Assembly: GCA_022704925.1 (NCBI GenBank)
Contig: JAKJFK010000062.1
Coordinates: 1-8,910, forward strand
Source: a candidate division TA06 bacterium
GTDB taxonomy: Bacteria > Ratteibacteria > UBA8468 > MWAK01
DNA length: 8,910 nucleotides
Direction: 5' to 3'
The position numbers and the translations under genes are program-made. Positions 1-6,378 of this stretch are shown here, piece by piece. The notes under the pieces are model-generated. The model was given only the letters and a program-made list of their open reading frames with translations. It was not told where the DNA came from and did no database searches. Every line of letters begins with the position of its first letter. The stretch's first letter is position 1.

Positions 1-339
1 GCTGGTCAGGTCGCACTTCAGGTAGGGCGCCAGCTGGCCCATCCAGTGGCCGTAATATATGCTTCCGATCCCGACAATGTTGCCGAAGTTGGAGCCGGTC
101 GCACCGTAGAAGGTCGGGCCGTCGCTGTATAGGGCCGGAATGGTCCCGTCATTATCGTTCATGTACATCCGGGAGGCCAGGCCGATCTGCTTCAGGTTAT
201 TCACGCAGGCGGCCATCTTGGCCCGGTTGCGCGCCCGGGACAAGGCCGGCAGCAGCATGGCCGCCAGGATGGCGATGATGCCGATCACCACCAGGAGTTC
301 AATCAGGGTGAAGCCCCGGGCCGTTTTCCTTGATTTCAT
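1..339 (-). CDS. Prepilin-like protein, type II secretion/type IV pilin N-terminal domain (C-terminus outside window)
   Basis: Only the first 113 codons are in the window; the frame is open to base 1. A short basic N-terminus is followed by [11 protein letters not shown], the class III (prepilin peptidase) signal. Cleavage is expected between G9 and F10, and Glu at +5 of the mature protein is present. A hydrophobic helix (about residues 10-34) comes next, then a polar segment with [15 protein letters not shown]. This architecture is typical of the large pseudopilin-like families of PVC bacteria. The start ATG has GGAGG 4 nt upstream (344-348). The gene lies 37 nt after the stop of a paralogue and is probably co-transcribed with it. 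The family is thought to be processed at the inner membrane and exported or assembled by a type II/IV-like machine; the actual role is unknown. The H-X9-DG tail usual in the family would lie outside the window and cannot be checked. Confidence 0.9.
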   Translation of the reverse strand, partial: MKSRKTARGFTLIELLVVIGIIAILAAMLLPALSRARNRAKMAACVNNLKQIGLASRMYMNDNDGTIPALYSDGPTFYGATGSNFGNIVGIGSIYYGHWMGQLAPYLKCDLTS

Positions 340-1045
340 AAGTCCTCCGTCACTATGTGATTGGTTGGGCGGATGGTTACGGGGTTACCGTCAGCCGGGC
401 CGTGCCGACGTTGTTGGTCGCCGCGATCGCCTCCACGTGGCCGTCAAACATCAGGCAGTTGATCACCCCGTTGTGGCTGTCGGCCAGATCCTGGAAATCA
501 CCGGTTTCTCCCTGCATCGCATTCCAGCCGCTGCTGTCGTGGTTACGCATGTCCCCGCAGATGATCTTGTCCTGCGGGTCGGGCACCTTCTGGATCAGGG
601 TGGTGGGCAGGATAAGCTTGTTATAAGTATAACTGAACGGGTAGGCCCAGGGCTTTCCGGCTGCGTCGAAATCGGTCAGGTTGTAACGCTGCCACTTGAT
701 GCTGCCATGATTTTCCAGGCCGGCGCCCCCCAGGCACTGAAAGACCTTCGGGTCCCGGAGGTAGTTCTCGGAGAGAAGAGTGTACATCCAGTGCTTCTCC
801 CAAACGTCAAGGTAGTAAACACCGCCGGCGACACCGTTGTTGTATATTTCGTTGGAGGCCAGGGTCGGCATCCGTCCTTCCCAGTCGTTGCTGTACATGA
901 AGATGGCCAGGCCGATCTGCTTCAGGTTGCTGGTGCAATTGGACACCTGGGCCCGGGTCCGGGCCTTCTCCAGGGCCGGCAGCAGCATGGCTGCCAGAAT
1001 GGCGATGATGGCGATGACCACCAGAAGTTCGATCAGGGTGAAGCC
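160..1045 (-). repeat. Direct repeat: paralogous N-terminal coding segments of the two prepilin genes
   Basis: Bases of roughly 160-315 and 890-1045 align without gaps at an offset of 730. The part encoding the signal helix (241-300 against 971-1030) differs at 6 of 60 bases by eye. The next 60 bases (181-240 against 911-970) are clearly more diverged, at about 19 differences. An 18-base block (181-198 and 911-928) is identical. The repeat reflects tandem gene duplication with conservation, or possibly conversion, of the signal region. It is not a mobile element. Confidence 0.7.
344..348 (-). promoter_or_regulatory. Ribosome binding site of the second prepilin-like gene
   Basis: GGAGG on the minus strand, 4 nt before the ATG at 339. 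It fixes the start of the truncated gene and lies in the 37-nt gap between the two prepilin genes. No separate promoter or terminator was recognised in that gap. Confidence 0.75.
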
Positions 1046-1072
1046 AAGACCACTCCGCATCCGTAATTTCAT
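377..1072 (-). CDS. Prepilin-like protein with H-X9-DG C-terminal motif
   Basis: A 231-residue protein. The N-terminus [17 protein letters not shown] carries the prepilin peptidase site (cleavage after G10, F11 as new N-terminus, E15 at mature +5). A hydrophobic helix to about residue 35 and the conserved [15 protein letters not shown] segment follow. Near the C-terminus H200, nine residues and then D210-G211 form the H-X9-DG motif of the prepilin-type processing-associated domain common in Planctomycetes, Verrucomicrobia and Lentisphaerae. The frame opens at 1102, but I chose the internal ATG at 1072: GGAGG lies 4 nt before it, and the prepilin leader then has its normal short basic form. 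The gene is first in a two-gene unit after a clear promoter. It is inferred to be an inner-membrane-anchored surface or secretion fibre component. The substrate or function is not known; such genes often occur in many copies per genome. Confidence 0.92.
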   Translation of the reverse strand: MKLRMRSGLGFTLIELLVVIAIIAILAAMLLPALEKARTRAQVSNCTSNLKQIGLAIFMYSNDWEGRMPTLASNEIYNNGVAGGVYYLDVWEKHWMYTLLSENYLRDPKVFQCLGGAGLENHGSIKWQRYNLTDFDAAGKPWAYPFSYTYNKLILPTTLIQKVPDPQDKIICGDMRNHDSSGWNAMQGETGDFQDLADSHNGVINCLMFDGHVEAIAATNNVGTARLTVTP

Positions 1073-1215
1073 AAACCCTCCCTCAGAAATTACTCCGGAC
1101 ACGCCCGGGCTTCCGGGCCTTCTTCTGGATTCTTCCTTCCCCTTTCCGGTCCGTTTGACTCCCCTCCTTTCAACCTTCGACCGGGGTGACGGTTCTCATA
1201 CTTCTTCCAGATAAT
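1073..1215 (-). other. Purine-rich 5' leader of the prepilin unit
   Basis: About 137 nt lie between the predicted transcription start (near 1209) and the ATG at 1072. On the minus strand the segment 1120-1170 is almost all purine, with repeated GGAGG, GGGGAAGG and AAGAAGG runs not followed by a start codon. A 6-bp hairpin (GCCCGG/CCGGGC, 1103-1108 with 1113-1118, 4-nt loop) sits about 30 nt before the start. No known riboswitch or small ORF was recognised. A regulatory role is a guess. Confidence 0.4.
1077..1084 (-). promoter_or_regulatory. Ribosome binding site deciding the prepilin start
   Basis: The minus strand reads GAGGGAGG, then GTTT, then ATG at 1072, giving two overlapping Shine-Dalgarno cores at 4 and 7 nt. 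This supports the start at 1072 over the upstream ATG at 1102, which would add ten residues before the usual prepilin leader. Confidence 0.75.
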
Positions 1216-1244
1216 ATAATGTCGCAGGAATACGGATTTGTCAA
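1216..1244 (-). promoter_or_regulatory. Sigma-70-type promoter of the prepilin unit
   Basis: On the minus strand a perfect TTGACA (1244-1239) is followed by a 17-nt spacer and CATTAT (1221-1216), a 4/6 match to TATAAT inside the AT-rich run CATTATATTATC. The block stands out from GC-rich surroundings, lies between two genes, and points at the prepilin genes. The transcription start would be near 1209. The -10 is the weaker half; TATATT 3 nt further on would need a 20-nt spacer. Confidence 0.6.
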
Positions 1245-1350
1245 GTTATACAATGCTCAGGTTAAAAAAACAGGCGGGCGGGGTAGCAGGGTAGCATCAA
1301 AACGGGCGGTTTTACTTAAGGTTGTCTCCGGTGGAAGCGGTTTCGTTTTT
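1245..1350 (-). other. Gap after the creatininase gene, no clear terminator
   Basis: The 106 nt between the creatininase stop and the prepilin promoter contain a run of seven T on the minus strand (1270-1264). The preceding bases are C-rich (CTACCCCGCCCGCC) and cannot form a stem. A weak AAAAC/GTTTT pair around CGCCC (near 1299-1313) is the only inverted repeat seen. Rho-dependent termination is possible because the segment is C-rich and G-poor on the transcribed strand, but this is inference. Confidence 0.35.
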
Positions 1351-2163
1351 TTACGCCTTCGCCGCCTCCCGGGCGAGCCAGTCCCGGACCTGGCGCAGGC
1401 AGTTGGCCCGGGTCCGCAGCACCTGTTTTTTGGCCTGGGCCGGCGTGGCCCGGCGGGGATCCTCCTCGGGGCGGACCGTGAAACCCGGGGCCGGCCGGCC
1501 CCGGAAGGTCAGGTCGTCGATGATTGCCCAATCAAGGTTCTTCAGCGGCTTTTTGCCGGCCGGCAGCGCCTTCAGGTCGACCGATTCCGGGTAGTGGAAG
1601 AGGGTGGCGTTGGTCTCCTCGAGCGTGGCGTGCGACCACTTGTTGTCGCCGGGAAAATTCACCAGCGGCATCATCAGAAGCACCCGGACCGGCCGGGTGC
1701 CCTCGAACTCCTTCTTCAGCCGTTGGATAACGGCGATCTGGTTTTCGGCGCCGTGGCCGTTGGCGATCACGATCCGGCGGAACCGCCAGTCGTCGGCCAG
1801 GAGTTTCAGCTGGTTGCGCAGGACCAGGGCGAAGACCTCCTCCTTGAAGTACTGGCTGGGCAGGCTGTTCTTCGGGAAGTCCATGCCCACCACGTAATCG
1901 GAGGGTTTGAAGCCGATGCTTTTCAACATCTCCGGCCGCCGTTCCCTTTCGGTCCCGATGAAGAGGGGCGGCATTACCAGGCCGTCCAGTTCGCGGGCGA
2001 GGAAGAGGGCGTTCTGGTAGGCGTTGAGCGGGTCGGTGCCCAGGGGCAGGTGGGGTCCGTGCCACTCCAGGGGCGCCACCGGGAGGAAGATGAGCGAAGT
2101 TTTCTCCCGGGCGGCCAGGATTTCGGCCGGACGCAGGTACGGTACCTCGACGCATTTTTTCAT
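1351..2163 (-). CDS. Creatininase-family amidohydrolase
   Basis: A 270-residue protein, close to the usual 240-270 of the family. It carries the three family signatures: EWHGPHLPLGTD (E33, H35, D44), NGHGAEN (135-141, with H137 and E140) and SHATLEETN (H178, E182-E183-T184). By analogy with creatininase, E33, H35, D44, H137 and probably E140 hold a two-metal centre that hydrolyses a cyclic or linear amide. No signal peptide is seen, so it should be cytoplasmic. The family includes creatininase, formamide hydrolases of deazaflavin synthesis and MftE, so the substrate cannot be named from motifs. I chose the ATG at 2163, which has GAGG 6 nt upstream, over the ATG at 2175, whose upstream is a GC hairpin without a Shine-Dalgarno. 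It is the last gene of the hydrolase-membrane protein unit, 51 nt after the preceding stop. Confidence 0.88.
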   Translation of the reverse strand: MKKCVEVPYLRPAEILAAREKTSLIFLPVAPLEWHGPHLPLGTDPLNAYQNALFLARELDGLVMPPLFIGTERERRPEMLKSIGFKPSDYVVGMDFPKNSLPSQYFKEEVFALVLRNQLKLLADDWRFRRIVIANGHGAENQIAVIQRLKKEFEGTRPVRVLLMMPLVNFPGDNKWSHATLEETNATLFHYPESVDLKALPAGKKPLKNLDWAIIDDLTFRGRPAPGFTVRPEEDPRRATPAQAKKQVLRTRANCLRQVRDWLAREAAKA

Positions 2164-2183
2164 GTTCCGCCTCATTTTGAGGA

Positions 2184-2205
2184 CGCGCCGGAAAATACCG
2201 GCGCG
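2184..2205 (-). other. Perfect 8-bp GC hairpin between membrane and creatininase genes
   Basis: CGCGCCGG and CCGGCGCG are exact inverted repeats around a 6-nt loop (TATTTT on the minus strand), starting 9 nt after the membrane-protein stop codon. There is no T-run after the stem, so it is not a standard intrinsic terminator. It could protect the upstream mRNA end, mark a processing site or lower expression of the last gene. The structure is directly visible; the role is inferred. Confidence 0.6.
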
Positions 2206-2214
2206 CCCGGGCCT

Positions 2215-4167
2215 TTAACCGATGCCGATCGGCAGCTTGTTGCCGGTGGTCTTGGTGATGAAATCGATGATCAGCCAGACGCCGCCGGCGGTCAGCTGGC
2301 CGAGCACCAGTCCCAGGAAGAAGGGGATGCTACGCTGGTAGACCTTCGGACCGGCGTAGCGCAGGATGATGCTCTTGAGCAGCCAGGCCAGGAAGATGGA
2401 GAGCCAGGCGTGGCTCATCATGTAACTGTTGGCGATCGGGAAACCGATGTAGTGGATCGGCCACCAGAGGAAGCGGTAGCGCAGGAACATCAGGACGCCC
2501 ATGGCCGCCATCCCGACCCCGGTGAAGCCCAGCCGCGGCATGATGATGTCCCGGGTGGGCGGATGGAGGATCTTGTCGGTTATGTAGCCGATGTTGTAGC
2601 GGATCATGCTGCCGCGGAAGAACCAGGATTGCTGGCTGTTGATGGCGCCGTGTTCGAAGCCGACCTTCAGCATCATCCAGGCGGCGCCCGCGTAGGCCAG
2701 CACCAGGGCGGCCAGCAGGGCCAGGAAGAGGAGCCGGGGCCGGATGCGGCCGGTTTCGTTGATCTTGAGCGAGTTGGCCGTCGAAGCCATGACCGTGGTC
2801 CGGATGTCCGAAGACCAGGAGAACTGCATGCCCAGCAGGCTGTAGCCGGCCGGACCGATGGCCTGGCTGGGCAGGGAGTAGGTGGTGAAGACCGGTGGAA
2901 TGTTGATGCTGCGGGCGAAGCCGATGCCCGCCTGGCAGATGATCCGGCTCAGGCCGGTCAGGACCACCAGGGCGGCGAAAAGAAAGACCAGGGCCGGCAG
3001 CAGCGGCAGGCCATGCAGGGTCAGCCAGACCAGGATCAGTGCCGAGCCGATGAAGAGGCCCAGGATGGCGGTGCGGTAAGAGAGGATCTCGTCCGAATCG
3101 TCCACCTGCGGATCGTTCCGGAAGGCCTTCCGGAGGACATTGGCCAGGTGCTGGCGGGCGAGATAGAGACCGAAGAAGACCAGGGTGATCATGGAACCCA
3201 TCGCCCGGAAGGAGGCCATGATCGAACCCTCGGCGAAGGGATCGAGCGGGCCGGGCAGGCTGAAGCCGACGATGTTCAGCCAGCCGGTCTCCAGCACGCC
3301 CAGCAGGTAGAAGAGCCAGAGTGAAAAGGCGATGTCGAGGTTGAGCAGGTAGGCCAGTCCGAGCACCGGGAAGCTCAGGAAGAAGCTCAGGCTCATGGTG
3401 TTTCGGAAGATCCGGACCGAGTTCAGCAGCACGGGCGCCGGCACTTCGGGGAAGTAATAATGAAGGCCGTTGAGGGAGAGGATCAGGAAGGAGATGGCGA
3501 AGCCAAGCCACATCAGCCGGTTCTTGAAGAAGGGCGGTACCCGTCCCCCGCCTTCGGACGGCCGGACCATCTCCAGGGGCAGGATGGTGAGCGGAAAGAC
3601 CAGCTTTTCGTTCTCCACCCACTGCTTTCGGAGGATGACCGTGATGCAGATGCTGACGAAGTAAATCAGCAGCAGCAGGAGCAGCCAGGCGGCCAGCGGC
3701 CTCAGGTAGCCGAACCAGGGGGCGGCCGCGCCGGCGCTGGTTCCCTCGAAGAAGGCGGTGGCGGTGTTGAGGTCGGGAGTCAGCCAGGGTTTAAGGTGGG
3801 GCAGTACCAGTTCTCCCCAGCGGTTTTCCGGGGTGGCGAAGTATTGAACCCCGGAGATGAGCGGGATCAGGATGCTCATCAGTCCCCAGCTGGGGATGGC
3901 CGAGGCGATCAGCATCATCATGTAGATGAGCAGCAGTTCGCTTGAATTGAAGGCCAGCCGGCGATTGATCAGGGAGAGGATCGGGTTGATCAGCAGCGCC
4001 AGCAGGAAGAGGCCGACCACCGCCGCCCCGGCGATGAAATCGGCGCTCATCCCGTAGGGCTGGATCATCATCAGGCTGTAAGGTTCGGTGATCGCCACCC
4101 CGAGGGCAAAGAGGCAGCCGGCCAGGAAGGCCCGCCTGGAAAAACCGTTGCCGCGTTTCATTTCCAT
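2215..4167 (-). CDS. Polytopic membrane protein, DUF6785/DUF6784-like, distantly OPT-transporter-like
   Basis: A 650-residue, very hydrophobic protein with about 12-14 predicted membrane segments. Examples are residues 13-30, 45-66, 76-104, 155-178, 218-237, 260-290, 320-338, 365-408, 476-500, 548-563, 585-603 and 612-637. The loop WVENEKLVFPLTILPLEM (183-200) and the C-terminal WPIHYIGFPIANSYMMSHAW region (569-588), followed by LRYAGPKVYQRSIPFFLGLV, resemble the DUF6785/DUF6784 proteins of PVC and related bacteria and, more weakly, oligopeptide transporters. The family has no assigned function as far as I know. An inner-membrane transporter role is inferred from topology and from sitting between two cytoplasmic hydrolases. 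The start at 4167 is supported by GGTGA 7 nt upstream. That site overlaps the stop codon of the preceding gene, so translation of the two is probably coupled. An alternative ATG two codons later (4161) has a poorly placed site. Confidence 0.85.
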   Translation of the reverse strand: MEMKRGNGFSRRAFLAGCLFALGVAITEPYSLMMIQPYGMSADFIAGAAVVGLFLLALLINPILSLINRRLAFNSSELLLIYMMMLIASAIPSWGLMSILIPLISGVQYFATPENRWGELVLPHLKPWLTPDLNTATAFFEGTSAGAAAPWFGYLRPLAAWLLLLLLIYFVSICITVILRKQWVENEKLVFPLTILPLEMVRPSEGGGRVPPFFKNRLMWLGFAISFLILSLNGLHYYFPEVPAPVLLNSVRIFRNTMSLSFFLSFPVLGLAYLLNLDIAFSLWLFYLLGVLETGWLNIVGFSLPGPLDPFAEGSIMASFRAMGSMITLVFFGLYLARQHLANVLRKAFRNDPQVDDSDEILSYRTAILGLFIGSALILVWLTLHGLPLLPALVFLFAALVVLTGLSRIICQAGIGFARSINIPPVFTTYSLPSQAIGPAGYSLLGMQFSWSSDIRTTVMASTANSLKINETGRIRPRLLFLALLAALVLAYAGAAWMMLKVGFEHGAINSQQSWFFRGSMIRYNIGYITDKILHPPTRDIIMPRLGFTGVGMAAMGVLMFLRYRFLWWPIHYIGFPIANSYMMSHAWLSIFLAWLLKSIILRYAGPKVYQRSIPFFLGLVLGQLTAGGVWLIIDFITKTTGNKLPIGIG

Positions 4168-4174
4168 ATTTGAC

Positions 4175-4179
4175 TCACC
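4175..4179 (-). promoter_or_regulatory. Ribosome binding site overlapping the upstream stop codon
   Basis: GGTGA on the minus strand, 7 nt before the ATG at 4167. Its TGA is the stop codon of the hydrolase gene. This arrangement predicts translational coupling of the hydrolase and membrane protein. Confidence 0.65.
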
Positions 4180-6274
4180 CTTTTTTCTTCTGGACGATCC
4201 GCCAGCGGATAACCGCGTGGCGGCCGATCTCCGGCAGGCGGGTCTCCCAGTAGCCGTCGGAACGGCCGACCCAGGTCAACGGCCGCGGTTCTTTCCGTTC
4301 CGGGATCAGGCATTCGCCTTCGGCCGGTTTGGAGGCCGACATCACTCCCAGAGCGATTTCCGCCGTTCCGGCCAGCGGTCCGCAGCGCAGCAGGGCGGCG
4401 CCCAGCCGGCCGTCCGGCCAGGCCAGGTAATCGAGGCGCAGTTCCGGGTTTCCATAGACCGTCACCGGTCTTGAATCCGGGGCCAGCCACTGGATGGTCT
4501 CCAGCACCTCGGCCGCATTGTATGGCTCCTTCCAGTAGCGGCTGTCGATGCCGTCGTAATGGACGTTATAGCGGCTCTTGAAGGTGCGCGGCCGGTACAC
4601 GTACTCCAGCTTCGGCAGGTAGGCGGCCCGCCCCCGGCCGAAGAGAGCGCGCGCCGGCTGGCCGGCTTCGCCCAGGGTGATGAATTGCTGGTGCGGATCG
4701 AAGGACCAGGTTTCGGACGACCGGGAGGAGCCGGCCTTCCAATCCCCGGCGAAGAGCGGGCCAAAGACCGGGCTGGTCCGGCGCCGGCCTTCGTCATTGT
4801 AAAGTCCGGAGTTCTCGGTGATCAGAAGCGAGCCGCCCTTCTTGACAAACTCGATCAGGGCGGCGGCCTGGGCCTGGCTCACGTACTGGCTGTCCGGCAG
4901 GATGAGCAGGTCGAACTCCTTCAGTTTCTCACCGTTGACATGTCCATCGGAAATGATGCTGAACGGAATCCGGTGGTTGAAGAGCGTCTGTTCGAGCACG
5001 CAGGCCGAAAGGTAGGTGCCGGTCGAAATGAATGCCAGCGACAGCTTGCTGCGCCAGAGGCCGATCCGGGCGGCGCTGCGCACCGGCGTGTAAAGGGCGG
5101 TATGGCGCCGGTAGTGGGCCAGCAGTTCGGCCACGCCGGGCTGGGCCGGGTTCAGCGGCCGCCGGCCCGGTTCGGCATAGCCCCAGTGTTGGTTGATGCC
5201 CGGGTTGCCGGCGAAGGTCAGGTTGAAGGCCAGCGTCTCCTCGTCGCCGTAGGCGGTGTAAACCGACTTGCCCAGCCGGCGGTAGAAGTTCATGCCCCGG
5301 AACTTGTGGGTGACCTTCGGAATGGCCCGCGGGTCATCATCGGGCCGGTAATCGGGGTTCTCCTCGCAGACCACGTCCACGTGGGCGCTCTGGGCCTCCT
5401 GGTCGATGCCGTGCAGGATTGCCTGGTTCACGCCCCAGACTGACTGGCCGTTCGATTCCATGCAGATGGCCGGGTTGAGGGAATGGGCGTATTCGGACAT
5501 CTCCCTTATGTAATCGGTCACCGTCCAGCAGCGGAAGAGGATCCACTCCTGCATCAGGGGATTCCGGACCTGGTCAAGGTCCCAGGGTCCGCCGAAGCGC
5601 AGGTAGAAGTTGGGCGCCCGGAAGGTCTCGAAGCCGGGGTAGCCGAAGCGGCGCTTCTGGCTGGCCGGGTCCGGGTACCTGCGGTAGAGGAACTTCCGGA
5701 AGGCCTCCTGGCAGTAGCGGCAGTGGCAACTGTCCGGTTCCGGCCAGACGGCCAGGTTGTCGAAGTGCAGGAAATCGGTCTTGACGTAGTTGACCGCCCG
5801 CTCGACCTGGCGGCGCATCCGCTCCCGCCAGCCGGGCGAGTTGAAACAGGCCACCCAGCGCCAGGTCTGCTCGCCGCCGTAGTGGACCTTGCGGCCGTCG
5901 TGGGTCACCACCGCCCAGTCCTCGCACTCCGGGTAATCCTTGAGCATCGACTCAAAGTAGACGGTGTTGGCCAGGTAGGTTCCGTGGCGCAGGCCGTGCT
6001 TGTGGCAGAGTTCGGCCTGGAGGCGGGCCCGTTCCTGATCCTCGGCCTGGTCGGTGTCGCCCAGGCCGCGGTCGAACTGGCTGACCAGCAGTTTGATACC
6101 CAGCTCCTTCAGCCGGAGGATGTGCGCCTCGGTATACTCCCAGTCATACTCCTCTTCCACGTTGTCGGGTTGGTTACCGGCGCGAAGGCGGCCGGTGATC
6201 GGGTGCCAGCCGCCGGCCATGATGATGCCGTTCTGCTTCCACCAGGGAAGGGTTTCCTTATTCTTTTTTTCCAC
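4175..6274 (-). CDS. GH42-like TIM-barrel glycoside hydrolase homologue with trimerisation-like domain
   Basis: A 699-residue protein from a GTG start, with no signal peptide, hence probably cytoplasmic. Residues about 10-390 look like a (beta/alpha)8 barrel, with LHFDN at 169-173 and a CHCRYC cluster at 183-188. C143 (in ACFNSPGW) with C183, C185 and C188 matches the four-cysteine zinc site of GH42 beta-galactosidases. Residues about 402-511 form an alpha/beta domain (FDLLILPDSQYVS, then IEFVKKGGSLLITE) like the GH42 trimerisation/class I amidotransferase-like domain. A beta-sandwich-like tail follows. GH42 enzymes have D-N-E for the acid/base; here it reads D-N-L, so activity or residue use may differ. 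E272 (CMESNG) and E304-E305 (CEEN) are other candidate acidic residues. The frame opens at an ATG at 6376, but the promoter and the AAGGAG site 8 nt before 6274 support the GTG. First gene of a three-gene unit. The substrate is unknown. Confidence 0.82.
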   Translation of the reverse strand: MEKKNKETLPWWKQNGIIMAGGWHPITGRLRAGNQPDNVEEEYDWEYTEAHILRLKELGIKLLVSQFDRGLGDTDQAEDQERARLQAELCHKHGLRHGTYLANTVYFESMLKDYPECEDWAVVTHDGRKVHYGGEQTWRWVACFNSPGWRERMRRQVERAVNYVKTDFLHFDNLAVWPEPDSCHCRYCQEAFRKFLYRRYPDPASQKRRFGYPGFETFRAPNFYLRFGGPWDLDQVRNPLMQEWILFRCWTVTDYIREMSEYAHSLNPAICMESNGQSVWGVNQAILHGIDQEAQSAHVDVVCEENPDYRPDDDPRAIPKVTHKFRGMNFYRRLGKSVYTAYGDEETLAFNLTFAGNPGINQHWGYAEPGRRPLNPAQPGVAELLAHYRRHTALYTPVRSAARIGLWRSKLSLAFISTGTYLSACVLEQTLFNHRIPFSIISDGHVNGEKLKEFDLLILPDSQYVSQAQAAALIEFVKKGGSLLITENSGLYNDEGRRRTSPVFGPLFAGDWKAGSSRSSETWSFDPHQQFITLGEAGQPARALFGRGRAAYLPKLEYVYRPRTFKSRYNVHYDGIDSRYWKEPYNAAEVLETIQWLAPDSRPVTVYGNPELRLDYLAWPDGRLGAALLRCGPLAGTAEIALGVMSASKPAEGECLIPERKEPRPLTWVGRSDGYWETRLPEIGRHAVIRWRIVQKKKG

Positions 6275-6282
6275 CGTGCCGG

Positions 6283-6288
6283 CTCCTT
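6283..6288 (-). promoter_or_regulatory. Strong Shine-Dalgarno deciding a GTG start
   Basis: AAGGAG on the minus strand is followed by 8 nt (CCGGCACG) and GTG at 6274. Neither upstream in-frame ATG (6376 or 6355) has a recognisable site. The 34 residues that an ATG start at 6376 would add are low-complexity and resemble no domain. Confidence 0.75.
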
Positions 6289-6329
6289 GTTGATTGAAAG
6301 TAATTGCTGGTACTGGTTCCTGGTTGGAG

Positions 6330-6368
6330 GACCGGGGTCTTCCCGGTCGCGCCATCTTTAAAGGCGCG
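6330..6368 (-). promoter_or_regulatory. Two adjacent inverted repeats in the hydrolase leader (possible operator or RNA hairpins)
   Basis: CGCGCC/GGCGCG (6348-6353 with 6363-6368, 9-nt AT-rich centre) lies just downstream of the predicted transcription start. GACCGGG/CCCGGTC (6330-6336 with 6342-6348, 5-nt loop) abuts it, sharing one base. The first has the shape of an operator for a dimeric repressor; the second would fold as a 7-bp hairpin in the mRNA. Both are exact, but inverted repeats arise easily in GC-rich DNA and no regulator gene is in the window. Confidence 0.45.
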
Positions 6369-6378
6369 TATTCCATTT

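Noticed and set aside
140-1066. Plus-strand open frame of 308 codons across both prepilin genes
   Set aside because: It covers two convincing minus-strand prepilin genes and their gap; the translated peptide has no recognisable features.
1281-1297. Short direct repeat GGTAGCA twice
   Set aside because: Two 7-base copies in a GC-rich spacer are expected by chance, and no array or further copies were found.
1264-1313. Possible intrinsic terminator with a seven-T run after the creatininase gene
   Set aside because: The bases before the T-run on the transcribed strand are C-rich and cannot pair with themselves. The only nearby stem is a 5-bp A/T-rich pair not adjacent to the T-run.
1186-3324. 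Plus-strand open frame of 712 codons
   Set aside because: It is antisense to the creatininase and membrane-protein genes, both of which carry clear family motifs. The predicted peptide is rich in G, D, Q, E, R and H with no domain or membrane logic, and it spans two gene boundaries. It is a shadow of GC-biased codon use.
2330-3622. Minus-strand frame of 430 codons overlapping the membrane protein
   Set aside because: It is in another frame on the same strand, with an Arg/Pro/Gly/His-rich peptide typical of frame-shifted GC-rich coding DNA. The 650-residue frame has clear membrane segments.
5483-6361. Plus-strand open frame of 292 codons
   Set aside because: It lies opposite the GH42-like gene, runs through its leader and promoter-proximal repeats, and shows no domain. 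The valine/leucine-rich peptide mirrors the opposite strand's codons.
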